A stretch of 64,000 bases of DNA from Armigeres subalbatus. Its lineage: Eukaryota; Arthropoda; Insecta; Diptera; Culicidae. Below are positions 1-11,224 of this stretch, in pieces. Every line of letters starts with the position of its first letter. The stretch's first letter is position 1. A program made the translations under genes and the position numbers. The notes below the pieces were generated by a model, which saw only the letters and a list, made by a program, of their open reading frames with translations, searched no databases and was not told the origin of the DNA. The stretch covers positions 243,899,047 to 243,963,046 of the forward strand of contig NC_085141.1 of NCBI RefSeq assembly GCF_024139115.2, read 5' to 3'.

Positions 1-43
1 GTACACCACTTGGTCCCCACATCAGCAATGTTTACTCCTGATT

Positions 44-1784
44 TCACCTTTTCCATTCTTCCACATCACTCTCGCTCAAAATCTTCGCTATTCGCAGAGC
101 AACATACTGCCGATAGCGTCTTGGATCGCCTCGAAGCCATGAAAGAACTGTAGAAGAGTCAGTCCAGAATATTCGTTTGGTTATAGGTATCGTATGGTTC
201 TCGATGATGGTTTTCATTAAACGTACTCCCAGTACTCCTGCATTCAACTCATTACGTGGTATGGACTGTGGTTTTAAAGGCGTAACTTTCGATTTAGCGG
301 CTACTAACACGCAACGTAGCCTGCCCTGATCATTGATTCGAAAGTAAGCCACGGCACAGTAGGCCTGCTCACCAGCGTCAACAAAAACATGTAATTGTGT
401 AGTGTTGTAGCTTTCAATTGATCGATTGGGGAAGTAACATCTTGATATACGCAGGTCAACCAATTTCGGGGTTAGAAGAATCCATCGTTGCCAATTCACA
501 AAATCTCGATCGCATATGGGATCGTCCCAATGGATCCCGGATCGCCAGATGTCCTGGATGAGTATTTTGCGGTGGACTGTGAAGAATGTTATCAGCCCAA
601 GAGGATCGAAAAAACTCATCACCACCCGGAGCACTTGGCGTTTGGTTGGTACAACCGTACCGGATACGAGAGCATTTAAATCGTCTCTGAGAAATACACT
701 GAAGCTGAGACTATCTTCTGACGAATTCCAGGCGATTCCCAAAATGCGTTGTACTATAGCGTCCTTATCAATCGGGAGATTCTTCGTGGGCTCTTTGCTC
801 AACTCTCCAAGCTGATCCAACACCGCCGCTGCCTTTGATTGCCAGTTTCTGATTTCGAATCCGGCCTTGGCATGGATGGTCCGAATTTGAATGGCCAATG
901 TTAACAATTCTTCGATCGTGTCCCGGCTGTCCAAATAATCATCGACATATGTATTCTGTATGATGGCTTCGGTTGCCTCGGGAAACTTCGCCGCATGATC
1001 TAAAGCGTTCAGATTCTTTGTGTACTGTGCAGTGCTTGGGGAGCAGGTTGCTCCGAATGTAGCGACGTCCAACATATAAATTTCTGGAGTAGTCGGGTTA
1101 CTTCCGTACAGGAACAACTGCGATTGACGATCAATATGTCTCATAGATAACTGCAAGAACATTTGTCGAATATCTCCGGTGATTGCATACAATCGTTGAC
1201 GGAACCGAAACATTACTCCAAGAAGTGACACTAGCATATCAGGACCTTTCAATAATTTTGAGTTCAGTGAAACATCACCAACACGAGCCGCTGCATCCCA
1301 GACGATCCGTATTTTGTTTGGTTTTCGAGGGTTGCGGACAAGTCCCAGAGGTAAGAACCACATTCGTCTGCGGTCGAAACTATTCAATTCAGCTTCAGTT
1401 ACCGTGTGAGCATATCCTCTAGCAAGAAACTCGTCTAGCAAATCATCGACCATTGTCTTTATATCGGGTTTTCTCATTAACTGTCGTTGCATACACTTAA
1501 ATCGCTGGAGTGCCATAGGCTAGCTATCCGGGAAGTTAATGTCATCGCTCTTACTCTTACTCTTACTATCTCAACGGTGAAAAAATCCTTCACCATATCA
1601 TGTAAGTTTTGATCCTCATTCAAGTGGCCACAAGCATGTACATGCAAGCGGTTGGGTCCATTCCGATTGACTTGACCCCCATAGATTGTCCAGCCAAGTC
1701 GTGTTTTTGTTGCCACTGGTTCTCCGATTTGTCCTTCTCGTCTCCCAAGAGGTACTGTCAGCTTCACGTTGTCCAATCCGATTA
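44..1784 (-). pseudogene. BEL/Pao pol: reverse transcriptase and RNase H
   Basis: The upstream piece (1784 to about 1540) gives LDNVKLTVPLGRREGQ...TKTRLGWTIYGG, the linker between protease and RT in BEL pol. After a small deletion and frame change near 1500-1560, next to a short GTAAGA run, the main frame (1516 to 44, 490 residues) carries the RT: VWDAAARVG, TGDIRQMF, and the catalytic YVDD at residues 190-193. It is followed by RNase H with acidic residues FVDAGE (D380), RNELNAG (E423) and FWTDSS (D453). A one-base loss near 50 breaks the frame, but similarity (ADVGTKW) continues off the window. Catalytic residues survive; the copy is inactive because of its breaks. Confidence 0.93.
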
Positions 1785-1789
1785 GTATT

Positions 1790-2367
1790 TGTTGGGTCCG
1801 CTCGTCACAAATGAGAAGAAGAGTGTTGTTTTCTGTGTTTTTGATTCCGATGTATTTATCGAATAAAATACTCCTACAAAGAACGAAACATTAGTGTTTG
1901 TTGGGTTAAATTAAGTTTCCTGTTACATTTAGTCTCTCCTTCTATTTTGCCTCCGTATCTAGTCCAAGGCGACACGTATATCTTCCAACCGTCCTTTAGT
2001 TTTAAGGTACAATAATAGATCAAAGTATTTCTTTTTTTATGAGAATTTCTTACCAATAAATGAAATCGAATCTAAACAAATCGATTATGTCTGTCCGAAA
2101 CTGTGTGTGGGTTTGACCTAATATTAATATAATTAACTCATCATTATTCCATCAACGAGTTCATTCGAAAATTTCATACCTTAATTCTTTGGATAAATTC
2201 ACAATAATATTATAATTTGATTTAGATTAGTAGTAGCAATTCACGATTAACCATCGAACTATAGCGCACATGCTTTCTCATGACAATTCTGTTGTTCCCG
2301 CCAATTGACATCTCTTGTCTGCTGTTATTCGCCACAGGGCCTATTTATCGCGGCGGCGCACGTCACA
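1790..2367. mobile_element. Solo LTR (578 bp) inserted in the BEL/Pao pol gene
   Basis: The insert begins TGTTGGGTCC at 1790 and ends GTCACA at 2367, so it has the 5'-TG...CA-3' ends of an LTR. It is flanked by a 5-bp duplication GTATT (1785-1789 and 2368-2372). Removing the insert and one GTATT rejoins the pol reading frame (PQIL/ILIGLDN). Its start TGTTGG resembles that of the host element's own LTR, so another BEL-type element is the likely source, reduced to one LTR by recombination. No internal gene is present. Confidence 0.88.
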
Positions 2368-2372
2368 GTATT

Positions 2373-3265
2373 TGTGGGTATGCAGCAGAATAGCTTTCCA
2401 CGGGTAGTCCAATTAAGTATGGAAAACGTCTGGTAAGTTCCTTATAATCCAGATTCTGTTTTGGTAGACCCAAATTGTTAACAGTGCGTACATCTGATAG
2501 TAGGTACTTTGCTTGATTGTTGAGCTTTGAAATATTTAACTCAACTCGGCGTGATGACTGTTCACCCCTGGTTATATTACTTGTCCATTGAAGGCACAAG
2601 GAACTGTCTTCTTCATCTAGTCCTAAATTATCAGCGATCTCAGATTCTAACAATGTTAGCTCGGATCCATCATCAAGAAATGCAAACACCGTTATGGATT
2701 TTCCTTTGGCCTCCAACGTTACTGGTAGAATCCTGAACAGGATCGAGCTATTCAAGTGACGATGTGTACTTACTGTGCTTGATACACATGTCTCAACATG
2801 GGGTGGATCGTCTGGTCGAGACTTACCAGGATCTAATAGGCGGTGATGCATTTCTTTGCAGCCATTATAGTCGCAAGACTGCTTTGTTCGGCATGACCAT
2901 TTTCCGTGTCCGGCTAAACAGCGGTGGCACAGATTGTGATCTTCAACATGTTTCCAACGTTGATCGATAGGACATTCTTTGAATTTATGGCAGTCACGGA
3001 TTTTGTGTCCATCCACTTGACAGAAACCACATGGTCGTGTGTCGTTTCTCGTTGGTCCTCGTACGTCATCCTTTTGTTCTTCGTCGGTAGAATGCGCATT
3101 GACGAACCCTTTTTCCTTTTTGATTCCTCGTTTGGTGATATCGGTGGAAACCGTTTCAGTCACTACTGATACTTGACATGCCGCGCTCTTGATTAGTGAA
3201 ACGTAATCGCTGAAAGCTTTTAATGTTGCTGCCGGAATTCGTTGGGTATGTAAGCCCCACTCCAA
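2373..3265 (-). pseudogene. BEL/Pao CCHC knuckles and aspartic protease (DUF1758-type)
   Basis: Continues the gag frame directly after the TGA at 3266. Two zinc knuckles are visible: CGFCQVDGHKIRDC (CX2CX4HX4C, residues ~79-92) and CHRCLAGHGKWSC (residues ~113-125). A retropepsin-like active site FLDDGSELTLL follows (DDGS at residues ~198-201), the DUF1758 peptidase of BEL pol. The end, YPQIL, is cut by the solo LTR and resumes at 1784 as ILIGLDN, so protease and RT were one polyprotein. The protease would process gag-pol. The 300-residue frame is only a piece. Confidence 0.88.
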
Positions 3266-4699
3266 TCACAGGCTTGGTGGAAGCTTTCCAACCAATTCAG
3301 ATAGAAGCATTGGGTTGGAAAGGTGGTCTTGAAGTTTTGCAATCTCGATATACGTTACGTGGTTCCTGACCTCTCTTCCGAACGTCACTAATGTGTCGAG
3401 TTTGTTAACATTGGGCGCTGGTGCGTTTCGAATTTTCAGCAGCAAACAATGAACTAGCTGCTCAAACCGTCCGCATTCTTCACGAAGAGTTGAAATTATT
3501 TCCGGAATAGCTTCTGGTAGAGTGAGAATACTCTGAACTTTCTCTCTCGCATTTCCAACCAAGCTTTTTTGTAGCCTTGCCAGATGTTCGTCCGGTTGGA
3601 TTCCGCACATTTCAGTGGTGGATTCAAAGGCTTTAAAAAACATAGGCCATTCCAAAGGATCACCTGAGAATTGTGGTAAGTCTCTGGAAACAACATGTCT
3701 GGCGGCAAGTTGCTGAGCACTGATGAGACCTGGTTTAAAATTCGACGGTTGTGTTACACATATGTTCTGCCGGTATGGGCCCTGGTTACACGTACGTTCT
3801 TCAAATGGATTTTGAAGTGGAATCGGGTTCGACTGCTGCTGTTGGTACAATGGTCGATCATTCATTAGCATTGGGTTCATCAGCTGCATAGACGTTGGAA
3901 TAGACAACGACGATGAGGCAGGGTTTGACTGCGGCTGGCTGAATCGTTCCTTAACTGGTGGAATAGCGTTGCTCGGCTGTGTAAACATTGAAATATGTGC
4001 CGTAGAAACAAAAGGATTATTGTTTGGCACGTTTGCAACAGGATTACAGGTCGACACGGTTTGGTGTGGAGCATGCTTTGTTTGCGCAATTGACAATTCC
4101 GCCTGCGTGGTGAGCTGCTGTACGTTATCCTCCCGTGTACATTGATCTGCGACTGCTCTTGAGGCTAATAATGCCGGAAAGGCATCTACCGAGAGCCGTT
4201 GACTTGATCGATGAGGGTAGAAGATGCCACATTTAACCCTGTCATTTGATGAGCGTAAATTTTGTTGCTGAACGATCCATCTTTGCGTTCCTTCCCGCTT
4301 AGTTCGACCACGACTAGATGCTAGCGAACTAGCTCGACTTCCTCCAAAATTTTCTTCTGCTTCGAGTTCGGCCTCTAGTTGGTGTTTCTCATTTAGATAC
4401 TCCCTCTCTTTGTCAGCTTGCTCTTTCCGCAGTCGATCCTCTAATGCTTTGGTCTCGGCAAGCTGCTTCAACCGAAGTCGGGCGCTCGTCCCAGCGGTTT
4501 GACTCGATCCTGATTGCACAATTGAACCATATGAAGATGGTTTGGTGCAACTCGCACATCGCCATGAATGGTTACACACTGATGCTGTAACCCCAGCACA
4601 GCCATAGTGCCACCATTATTGGCTACATTCATCGCACGCGACCATGTCTTCCGCGTCGTCCGGCTTGATACATCCTCTACAACTGGAGATTCCTTGCAT
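3266..4699 (-). pseudogene. BEL/Pao gag-like region with N-terminal PHD-type zinc finger
   Basis: The frame opens at ATG 4699. The first residues carry a cysteine pattern CRGC...PDDAEDMVACDEC...WHYGC...WRC, a PHD-like finger found at the start of many mosquito BEL elements. A TAA at 4616-4618 interrupts the finger. The rest of the frame has an acidic coiled-coil-like stretch (many E, K, L, about 40-75 residues after the break), a Q/N/P-rich linker, and a domain with RDLPQFSGDPLEWPMFFKAF that matches the DUF1759 gag-like family. A TGA at 3266-3268, directly after LPPSL, ends the frame; it looks like a CGA-to-TGA change because protein similarity continues in the same frame. Gag would package element RNA. 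Confidence 0.88.
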
Positions 4700-4764
4700 A
4701 TTTATCGTCGTTACTTTTGAGTATATTGAAAACGTTTTGGGAGTCCGTATCGCGAGACTCAAAC

Positions 4765-5224
4765 TGAAAGTTTATTTAGCTTAGTTAATTTCAACAAGTT
4801 TAAATTGTCATTACTTTCAGTAGTTTTCTTCTTGTGAATGATTGGGTAATGTCTTAGGAATCCAACTATTAGAGGTTATGTAGTTAACTACACGGAAAAG
4901 ATGATGGCTAATGGAAGAAAAGCTAAAGGAATCCAACATTAGGTAATCATTTCCCTAAATTACAACCTAAATATGTTATTCTTACATCTATCTACGTAAA
5001 CAGGTTATTAGTATTCGTCAATTTCATAAATTCAAACTTTATAACTATTGGAAAAACGAGAAATTATAACCGGAGACTTGTGCGATCGTTTTTCTACTCC
5101 TATGACGTTTGTTCAGTTTTTATTTATACACTCTAAGAAAACCCATCTCCGTTCAATCTGCATCTCGTCTTCGTTATCAAAAGGGTCTAGCTCATAACTA
5201 TCGTAACAGTGCCGGAGTCCAACA
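4765..5224 (-). repeat. 5' LTR of the BEL/Pao element (approximate inner edge)
   Basis: On the minus strand the LTR begins TGTTGGACTCCGGC at 5224, the usual TGTTGG start of BEL LTRs. A TATA-like box (TATAAATA) lies near 5129-5122, about 95 bases into the LTR. I place the inner end at 4765 because the minus strand reads CTTTCA there, followed by a GC-richer stretch that could be the primer-binding site. The flanking host bases at 5225-5229 read TTGAA on the plus strand; the partner duplication is outside the window. The outer end is firm, the inner end is inferred. Confidence 0.65.
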
Positions 5225-5229
5225 TTGAA

Positions 5230-5788
5230 GAATGTGGTTATGTTCGTTTCAGATCTTATATTGGAAGTATTGTTATTATTTGGGAAAAAATTAAAATAAA
5301 CTTAGTTTGAGTTTTGTATTCCTTGTAACAAATACATAATTTCGCATTATATTTCGAGTGGAAAATTAGTAGGAATGTAATTGAAAAGCACGCGTTACGC
5401 GATTTTACGAGATTCATCAGCTGGTTGGAGCAGGATTGTAAGTAAACTATCCTAAAGTCATGTAGCGTCTCGCGCATTTGTGCGCCCTCATGCTGCATGG
5501 AAAGAGAAATTCGAAGTGCGGGAAATGTTTGACAGCTAAGTAACTGGAAAATAATTTAGCTCATGGGAGAGATTTCAAAATATCCCTCTACCCGAGAGCA
5601 GAAAAGCGGTTTTATCCGCAGCACCCAGGTTGGTCCTTGAATCTTTTTTTTTTATTTTTTTATTAATAAAAATTCAAAACTTTTTTTTTATTCTTGAACA
5701 TTTTTTTAAAATGTATCATATTCAAACCGTAGCGTTGGATTTCTAAGCCAAATACAATCTAACAACAAAAGAAAATTTTTGCAACGTC
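5230..5788. other. Intergenic, nothing recognised
   Basis: AT-rich sequence between the BEL LTR and the next TIR element. It has T-rich runs at 5645-5710. No coding region, RNA gene or repeat boundary could be supported. Confidence 0.5.
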
Positions 5789-5790
5789 TA

Positions 5791-6688
5791 GGGTAAATGA
5801 TATATTTTGGACATGTATATATTTTGGACAAGCCTGAGCTGCTTCGATCAATTTTAGATAATGTGTAGGAATTTTTTTATCGAAAATATGATCATTGCAT
5901 ACTTTTACCTCAACTCTAGCGGCTCCTGATGAAAATTTACAAATCAACTATCATTTATCTTTAAAATTATCTAAAATGTAAAGCTTTCTACCAAAGTGCC
6001 TGCTGGACGCCAGTATGCAGTAGAACATGCATTATAGGACTCTTCGTAACATGCACCTGAAACACGTTTAAATTGGTTCAAACGGCAATCTTGAGGTTCT
6101 GCGGCCAAAGTTTGATTATAATTGAGATACTAACATATTCCAATCGCTTAACATGAACTTGAGACGGATGAAAAAGGAGTGACCAAAATGAAGTTATGTT
6201 TTTATGCATCAGACATTTATTGGTCACCCCATGTACAGTACATGGATGAACCATTAATTGCCAACTTTTAGGCTGTTTTCAATGATATCGATAAGATTGC
6301 GAAACAATGTTAATTTCTGGTTTAATCTATGTCAGTCAAGCAAATAAATGCATTTAAATGAATGTGGATACGTGAAGGTAAGTCATACCATTGAGATCTG
6401 TAGGTGGCCATTTTTAAATTAGGAGAAAATGACTCTGTCCAAAATATATGCATTTCCATGTCGAAATTATATATTTGATGTCCAAAAAGAAAATATTTCA
6501 GTTCGCAGTAGATCACAGTTTACACCTAGAAAACGTAATTTACTCAAAAATTGGGCAATGGAGACGCAAGACTAATCATAGGTTATGTATTTGGATGATC
6601 CTAGTGGTTTTCAATTGTTTTATACTATTTAATCTCGATATATTTTCTAATGAATGTCCTACGCTTGTCCAAGATACATCATTTACCC
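5791..6688. mobile_element. TIR element with TA duplication (898 bp)
   Basis: The left end reads GGGTAAATGATATATTTTGG and the right end, reverse complemented, GGGTAAATGATGTATCTTGG, an imperfect ~25-bp inverted repeat. It is flanked by TA at 5789-5790 and 6689-6690, as expected for Tc1/mariner-type integration. Motifs of the form TCCAAAATATA recur inside near both ends. No transposase is readable, so it is non-autonomous. Superfamily is inferred from the TA target only. Confidence 0.75.
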
Positions 6689-6689
6689 T

Positions 6690-7206
6690 ATCTAAATCCC
6701 ATCTAAAACAAATCCAATTCAGAGTCAAATCCTAATCGTATCCCAATCCAATCCAATAAAAATCCAAGTCTAAAACAAACCCAATCCAATACAGATCCTA
6801 TCCAGATGCAATTTAAATCCAATCTAAAAAAAATATTCAAATCCAATCCAAATCTAATCTAAATCCAATTCCAATTTATTGTCCAATTATCCTACTTAAA
6901 AATCACTTTAATAAAGAATAAAAAAAAATCCATTTGAATTCCAATCCAAACTTAAATCCAATTCCATTCCAGCCCATATCCAAGCTTAATCAAATCCAGA
7001 CCAATTCCAAATTTAATCTTATTCCAATTCAAATCCAATCGAAACTAAATCCAGTTCCAATACAAATACAATCCAAAATTAATTAAAATTCAATCCAATA
7101 CAAATATAATACCAAATACAGTCAAAATCAAATTCATATCAAATCCAAATCAATCCAAATCTAATCCAAATCTCATTCAAATCCTATCCAAATCCAATCG
7201 AAATCT
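6690..7206. repeat. Degenerate AATCC-type satellite
   Basis: About 500 bases of irregular repetition of AATCCAA/AATCTAA words (6690-7206), with period near 6 drifting to 10-12. Units are diverged and often indel-shifted, so it is an old array. It directly abuts the 3' end of RTE-like LINE copy 1 at 7207. Confidence 0.85.
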
Positions 7207-7208
7207 AT

Positions 7209-9620
7209 TATTTATTTATTCAGACTAAGGCCGAAGTGGCCTGTGCGGTATATAAGAGTCTTCTCCATTCGGCTCGGTCCATGGCTACACGTCGCCAACC
7301 ACGCAGTCCACGGAGGGTCCGCAAGTCATCTTCCACCTGATCGATCTACCTTGCCCGCTGCGCAGCTCGCCTTCTTGTGCCCGTCGGATCGTTGTCGAGA
7401 ACCATTTTCACCGGGTTACTGTCCGACATTCTGGCTACGTGCCCGGCCCATCGCAGTCGTCCGATTTTCGCGGTGTGAACGATGGATGGTGCTCCCAACA
7501 GCTGATGCAATTCGTGGTTCATTCGCCTCCTCCACGTACCGTCCGCCATCTGCACCCCACCATAAATGGTACGCAGCACTTTCCTTTCGAAAACTCCGAG
7601 TGCGCGTTGGTCCTCCACGAGCATCGTCCAGGTCTCGTGTCCGTAGAGGACTACCGGTCTAATGAGCGTTTTGAAGATTGTCAGTTTGATACGGCGGCGA
7701 ACTCTATTCGATCGGAGCGGAGTCCAAAGTACGTACGATTTCCAGCCACTATGCGTCTTCGAATTTCTCTGCTGGTATCATTTTCGGCAGTCACCAGTGA
7801 GCCCAAGTACACAAATTCTTCTACCACCTCGATTTCGTCACCACCAACGCAAACTCGCGGTGGGTGGCTCACATTGTCTTCTCTTGAGCCTCTTCGTATC
7901 ATGTACTTCGTTTTCGACGTGTTGATGACTAGTCCGATCCGCTTAGCTTCCCTCTTCAGTCTGATGTAGGCTTCCTCCACCTTCTCAAAGTTACGTGCCA
8001 TAATATCTATGTCGTCGGCGAAACCAAATAGCTGGACGGACTTATTGAAAATTGTACCACTCGTGTTAATCCCTGCTCTTCGTATTACCCCTTCCAAAGC
8101 GATGTTGAATAGCAAACACGAAAGACCATCACCTTGCTGTAACCCTCTGCGGGTTTCGAAGGGACTCGAGAATGCCCCTGAAACTCGAACTACGCACATC
8201 ACCCGATCCATCGTCGCTTTGATCAACCGTGTCAGTTTATCCGGAAATCCGTTTTCGTGCATTAGCTGGCATAGCTGATCCCGATCGATTGTATCATATG
8301 CGGCTTTGAAGTCGATGAATAGATTATGTGTGGACACGTTGTATTCGCGGCATTTCTGCAGTACTTGGCGAATGGCGAACACCTGGTCCGAACACCTACA
8401 ATCCAGCTTATCGCCCTTTTTGTAGATGGGACACACGACACCTTCCATCCACTCCTGCGGCAAAAATTCCTCCTCCCAAATCTTGGTAATGACCCAGTGC
8501 AGCGCTCTAGCCAGTGCCTCACCACCGTGTTTAAATAGCTCTCCTGGTAGTTGGTCAACCCCAGGGGCTTTGTTGTTTTTCAGCCGGCCGATCTCCTCCT
8601 GTATTTCCTGGAGATTCGGAGCCGGAAGTCACATGTCCTGCGCGCGTGCTCCTAGGTTCATTACTCCTTACACAAATCAGGCTATGGCACGTGGCCCTTA
8701 CGTGAGCGGTTCAACTTCTCATAGAACTTTCGTGTGTTATTAGCGCGGTACAGTTGCTCCGTCTCTTCACGGTCTCGATCTTCCTGCTGGCGCTTTTTCC
8801 TCCGGAAAATCGATTTTTGTCTGTTCCGCGCCTCGTTTGCCCTCGTGCGGTGTTGCAGCAATCTCGCCCATGCTGCATTCTTCTCGTCTACTAACTGCTC
8901 ACATTCGCCGTCGTACCAGTCGTTTCTCTTATCCGGAGGCACCGTGCCTAGTGCAGCGGTTGCGGTGCTACCAATGGCGGATCGAATATCTCTCCAGCCA
9001 TCTTCAAGAGACGCTGCGCCTAGCTGCTCTTCCGTTGGGAGTGCCACTTCCAGATGCTGAGCGTATTCTTGGGCTAGTCTACCGTCTTGTAGCCGCCCAA
9101 TATTAAGCCGCGGCGTCCGACTTCGACGCGTGTTGTACACCGTCGAGAGTTTTGAGCGCAGACATACTGCAACGAGGTAGTTGTCGAATTCAATATTCGC
9201 ACTGCGGTAAGTGCGGACGTTCGTGATGTCGGAGAAGAATTTACCGTCGATTAGAACGTGGTCGATTTGGTTTTCAGTTTCTTGGTTAGGTGATCTCCAT
9301 GTGGCCTTGTGGATATTCTTGCGGGGAAAGGAGGTGCTTCGGACTACCATTCCGCGGGAGGCTGCGAAGTTTATGCATCGTTGGCCGTTGTCATTCGATA
9401 CGGTGTGCAGACTATCCGGTCCGATGACTGGTCTATACATTTCCTCCCTTCCTACCTGTGCGTTCATGTCGCCGATGACGATTTTGACGTCCCGCAGTGG
9501 GCATCCATCGTATGTCTGCTCCAGCTGTGCATAGAACGCTTCTTCCTCGTCGTCGGGTCTGTGCACGTGTGGGCAGTGCACGTTGATGATGCTATAGTTG
9601 AAGAAACGGCCTTTAATCGT
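7209..9620 (-). pseudogene. Endonuclease-reverse transcriptase of RTE-like LINE copy 1
   Basis: Fragments in several frames cover most of the ORF. 9620-8682 carries the APE endonuclease second half ([28 protein letters not shown]). 8463-7681 carries the RT (LFIDFKAAYDTIDRDQL, RRGLQQGDGLSCLLFNIAL, GFADDIDIMA with catalytic DD near 8020). 7624-7209 carries the C-terminus (RTIYGGVQM, WAGHVARMSDSNPVK). Two deletions and a frameshift near 7625-7690 separate them. The endonuclease N-terminus lies beyond the insertion at 11584-11880. It would nick DNA and prime cDNA synthesis on the target; this copy cannot. Confidence 0.88.
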
Positions 9621-9707
9621 CCCAGTCAACATTTTGGTACCTATATCTCTTGATATAGGTTATTATATAAGAACCAACTTAATCGTATATAATGCACAGA
9701 TTGGCTA

Positions 9708-11037
9708 TAAGGTACCCCGGGGCAAGTGAAAATTCGGGGTAAGTGGGTACTATGACTGCAGATGAATCGATGAACGTTTTCGATGGTAACAATGTTCTAG
9801 GAAGATGAAGCAGAACTATCAACGATTTCACCCGACACAAAAATATTTGGAATCAAAACGATTTAAGGCACCATACTAATGCTATTGCTTGATCATGACT
9901 TTAAACTACCGGGAACATCTATTACTTTCATTTTTTTTCAATGGATTTCAAACTAAATAGTCATTTCAAAATTTATCATGGATGTGGAAAGTGAATGTTT
10001 TGAGCAATTAAATAATTGTGTGACATCGAAAATGATTTGAAATTTTTATTTAAAGCCAAAATCTGCAATGTTCATTTGCCCTTGAGTTTTAACAAGCAAG
10101 TGGGACCTATTTGAACAACATTTCCGAAAAGCTATTTTAACTGTTTTTAGATGGTTGTCTAGTGAGAAATAACTTCGTCCTTCATATGTCATATGGATCT
10201 GAATCAGTTACAGTTTGATTTTGATGTTAAAAAGTATTGTACAGTTAACTACCAAATGTGTATTTTGCATTCTGTAAATTATCTCCCGCATGAAGAAGAG
10301 CAATGGCTCTAACTATGATGTGATATTCTTCCGTTTACAATGCAAATAATCTATTTTTTTCTACAATAGGTCAACAGGATTTGTCTTGTGTTTTGTTATT
10401 TTCAAACTTCGCATCAGATTCTCAGATAAATAAAGTGCGTAACACATAAATTGGAAATTTTGTTCGAAACAAATTAAAAACATTGCGCATCGCCGGATTA
10501 AAAACGTTTCTTCTAAAGTACTAATTTATATAATAATTTGTGTTCTAAACAGAGAAATATTCATTTATACGAAAAGTGAATAAAGATTTGTTTATCCTTG
10601 CCACCTAAAACATTTGGTACAAAAGTAAGCTAATGGAAAACAAGACAACAGCCAAATAAACAGTAAATCGACTGTTGTCTTGTTTTCATAAATGCTAACA
10701 TTATAATCCCTTTCTTCTTGCAAACATAAAGTCCGACATGCAACCAATATCTATGCATGATCTGAAAATACTTAGGCTCAGAAATAATATGAACAGAATA
10801 TGTACATGCCTCAAATTAGTTTCGTTAGGGTCCTGAAGGTAAATTTATTTCTAGCATTACAAATATTTTTGTAATTGAATAAATGGCTTCCAACACCTCT
10901 ACACTTCAACAATGGAAGCATTTAATGATGTATCCGTTCCGTGGTTAATGTTCTTAAATACTCTGTTTTATAAGTATGCGTTAACAATTTTGCTGAACTA
11001 GCGTTTTTTTGGGTCCCATTTGCCCCGGGGTACCTTA
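9708..11037. mobile_element. TA-flanked TIR element (1330 bp) nested in the CCCAGT element
   Basis: Ends are TAAGGTACCCCGGGGCAA in perfect inversion over 18 bases, flanked by TA at 9706-9707 and 11038-11039. The subterminal left side repeats GGGGCAAGTG / GGGGTAAGTGGG. The ~1.3-kb interior is AT-rich without a transposase frame. TA target points to Tc1/mariner-like mobilisation; non-autonomous. Confidence 0.85.
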
Positions 11038-11156
11038 TACGTACCAAAGTGGAGGCAATATAGGTGCATACGAGTTTTATTATACGATTTTTTCCGACAT
11101 CTTGAGAACAGCATTACGATTATACATAAAAATATGAAAAATTAAAAAAAAATCTT

Positions 11157-11224
11157 ACCAGCACCAAGTCTCGAACATGCGATCTTTGGATTTGCAGGCG
11201 GATACTCTACCACTGCACCATACT
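11157..11224 (-). other. tRNA-like sequence inside a transposon
   Basis: On the minus strand the stretch reads GGTGCAGTGGTAGAGTAT (A-box-like), then CTGCAAA (a loop that would hold a GCA anticodon), then ATGTTCGAGACTTGG (B-box-like). The anticodon stem does not pair properly and the acceptor is not convincing, so it is a decayed tRNA-derived segment rather than a working tRNA-Cys gene. Confidence 0.4.

Larger units (their letters stand above)
1..5224 (-). mobile_element. BEL/Pao LTR retrotransposon, truncated by window edge
   Basis: Read on the minus strand the order is LTR, leader, PHD-type zinc finger, gag-like domain, CCHC knuckles, aspartic protease, reverse transcriptase, RNase H. That order and the domain types are those of BEL/Pao elements. 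Integrase and the 3' LTR would lie left of base 1. The coding region is dead: in-frame stops at 4616-4618 and 3266-3268, a 578-bp insertion at 1790-2367, a small deletion/frameshift near 1500-1560 and a one-base frameshift near 50. It is an old, non-autonomous copy. The clade is well supported; the exact family is not identified. Confidence 0.93.

Noticed and set aside
7243..8558. Plus-strand ORFs of 100-176 codons across LINE copy 1
   Set aside because: They are antisense shadows of the minus-strand LINE ORF; the same shadows appear in copies 2 and 3.
11157..11224. Functional tRNA-Cys gene
   Set aside because: The anticodon stem is not paired and the acceptor is missing; it lies within a mobile element.
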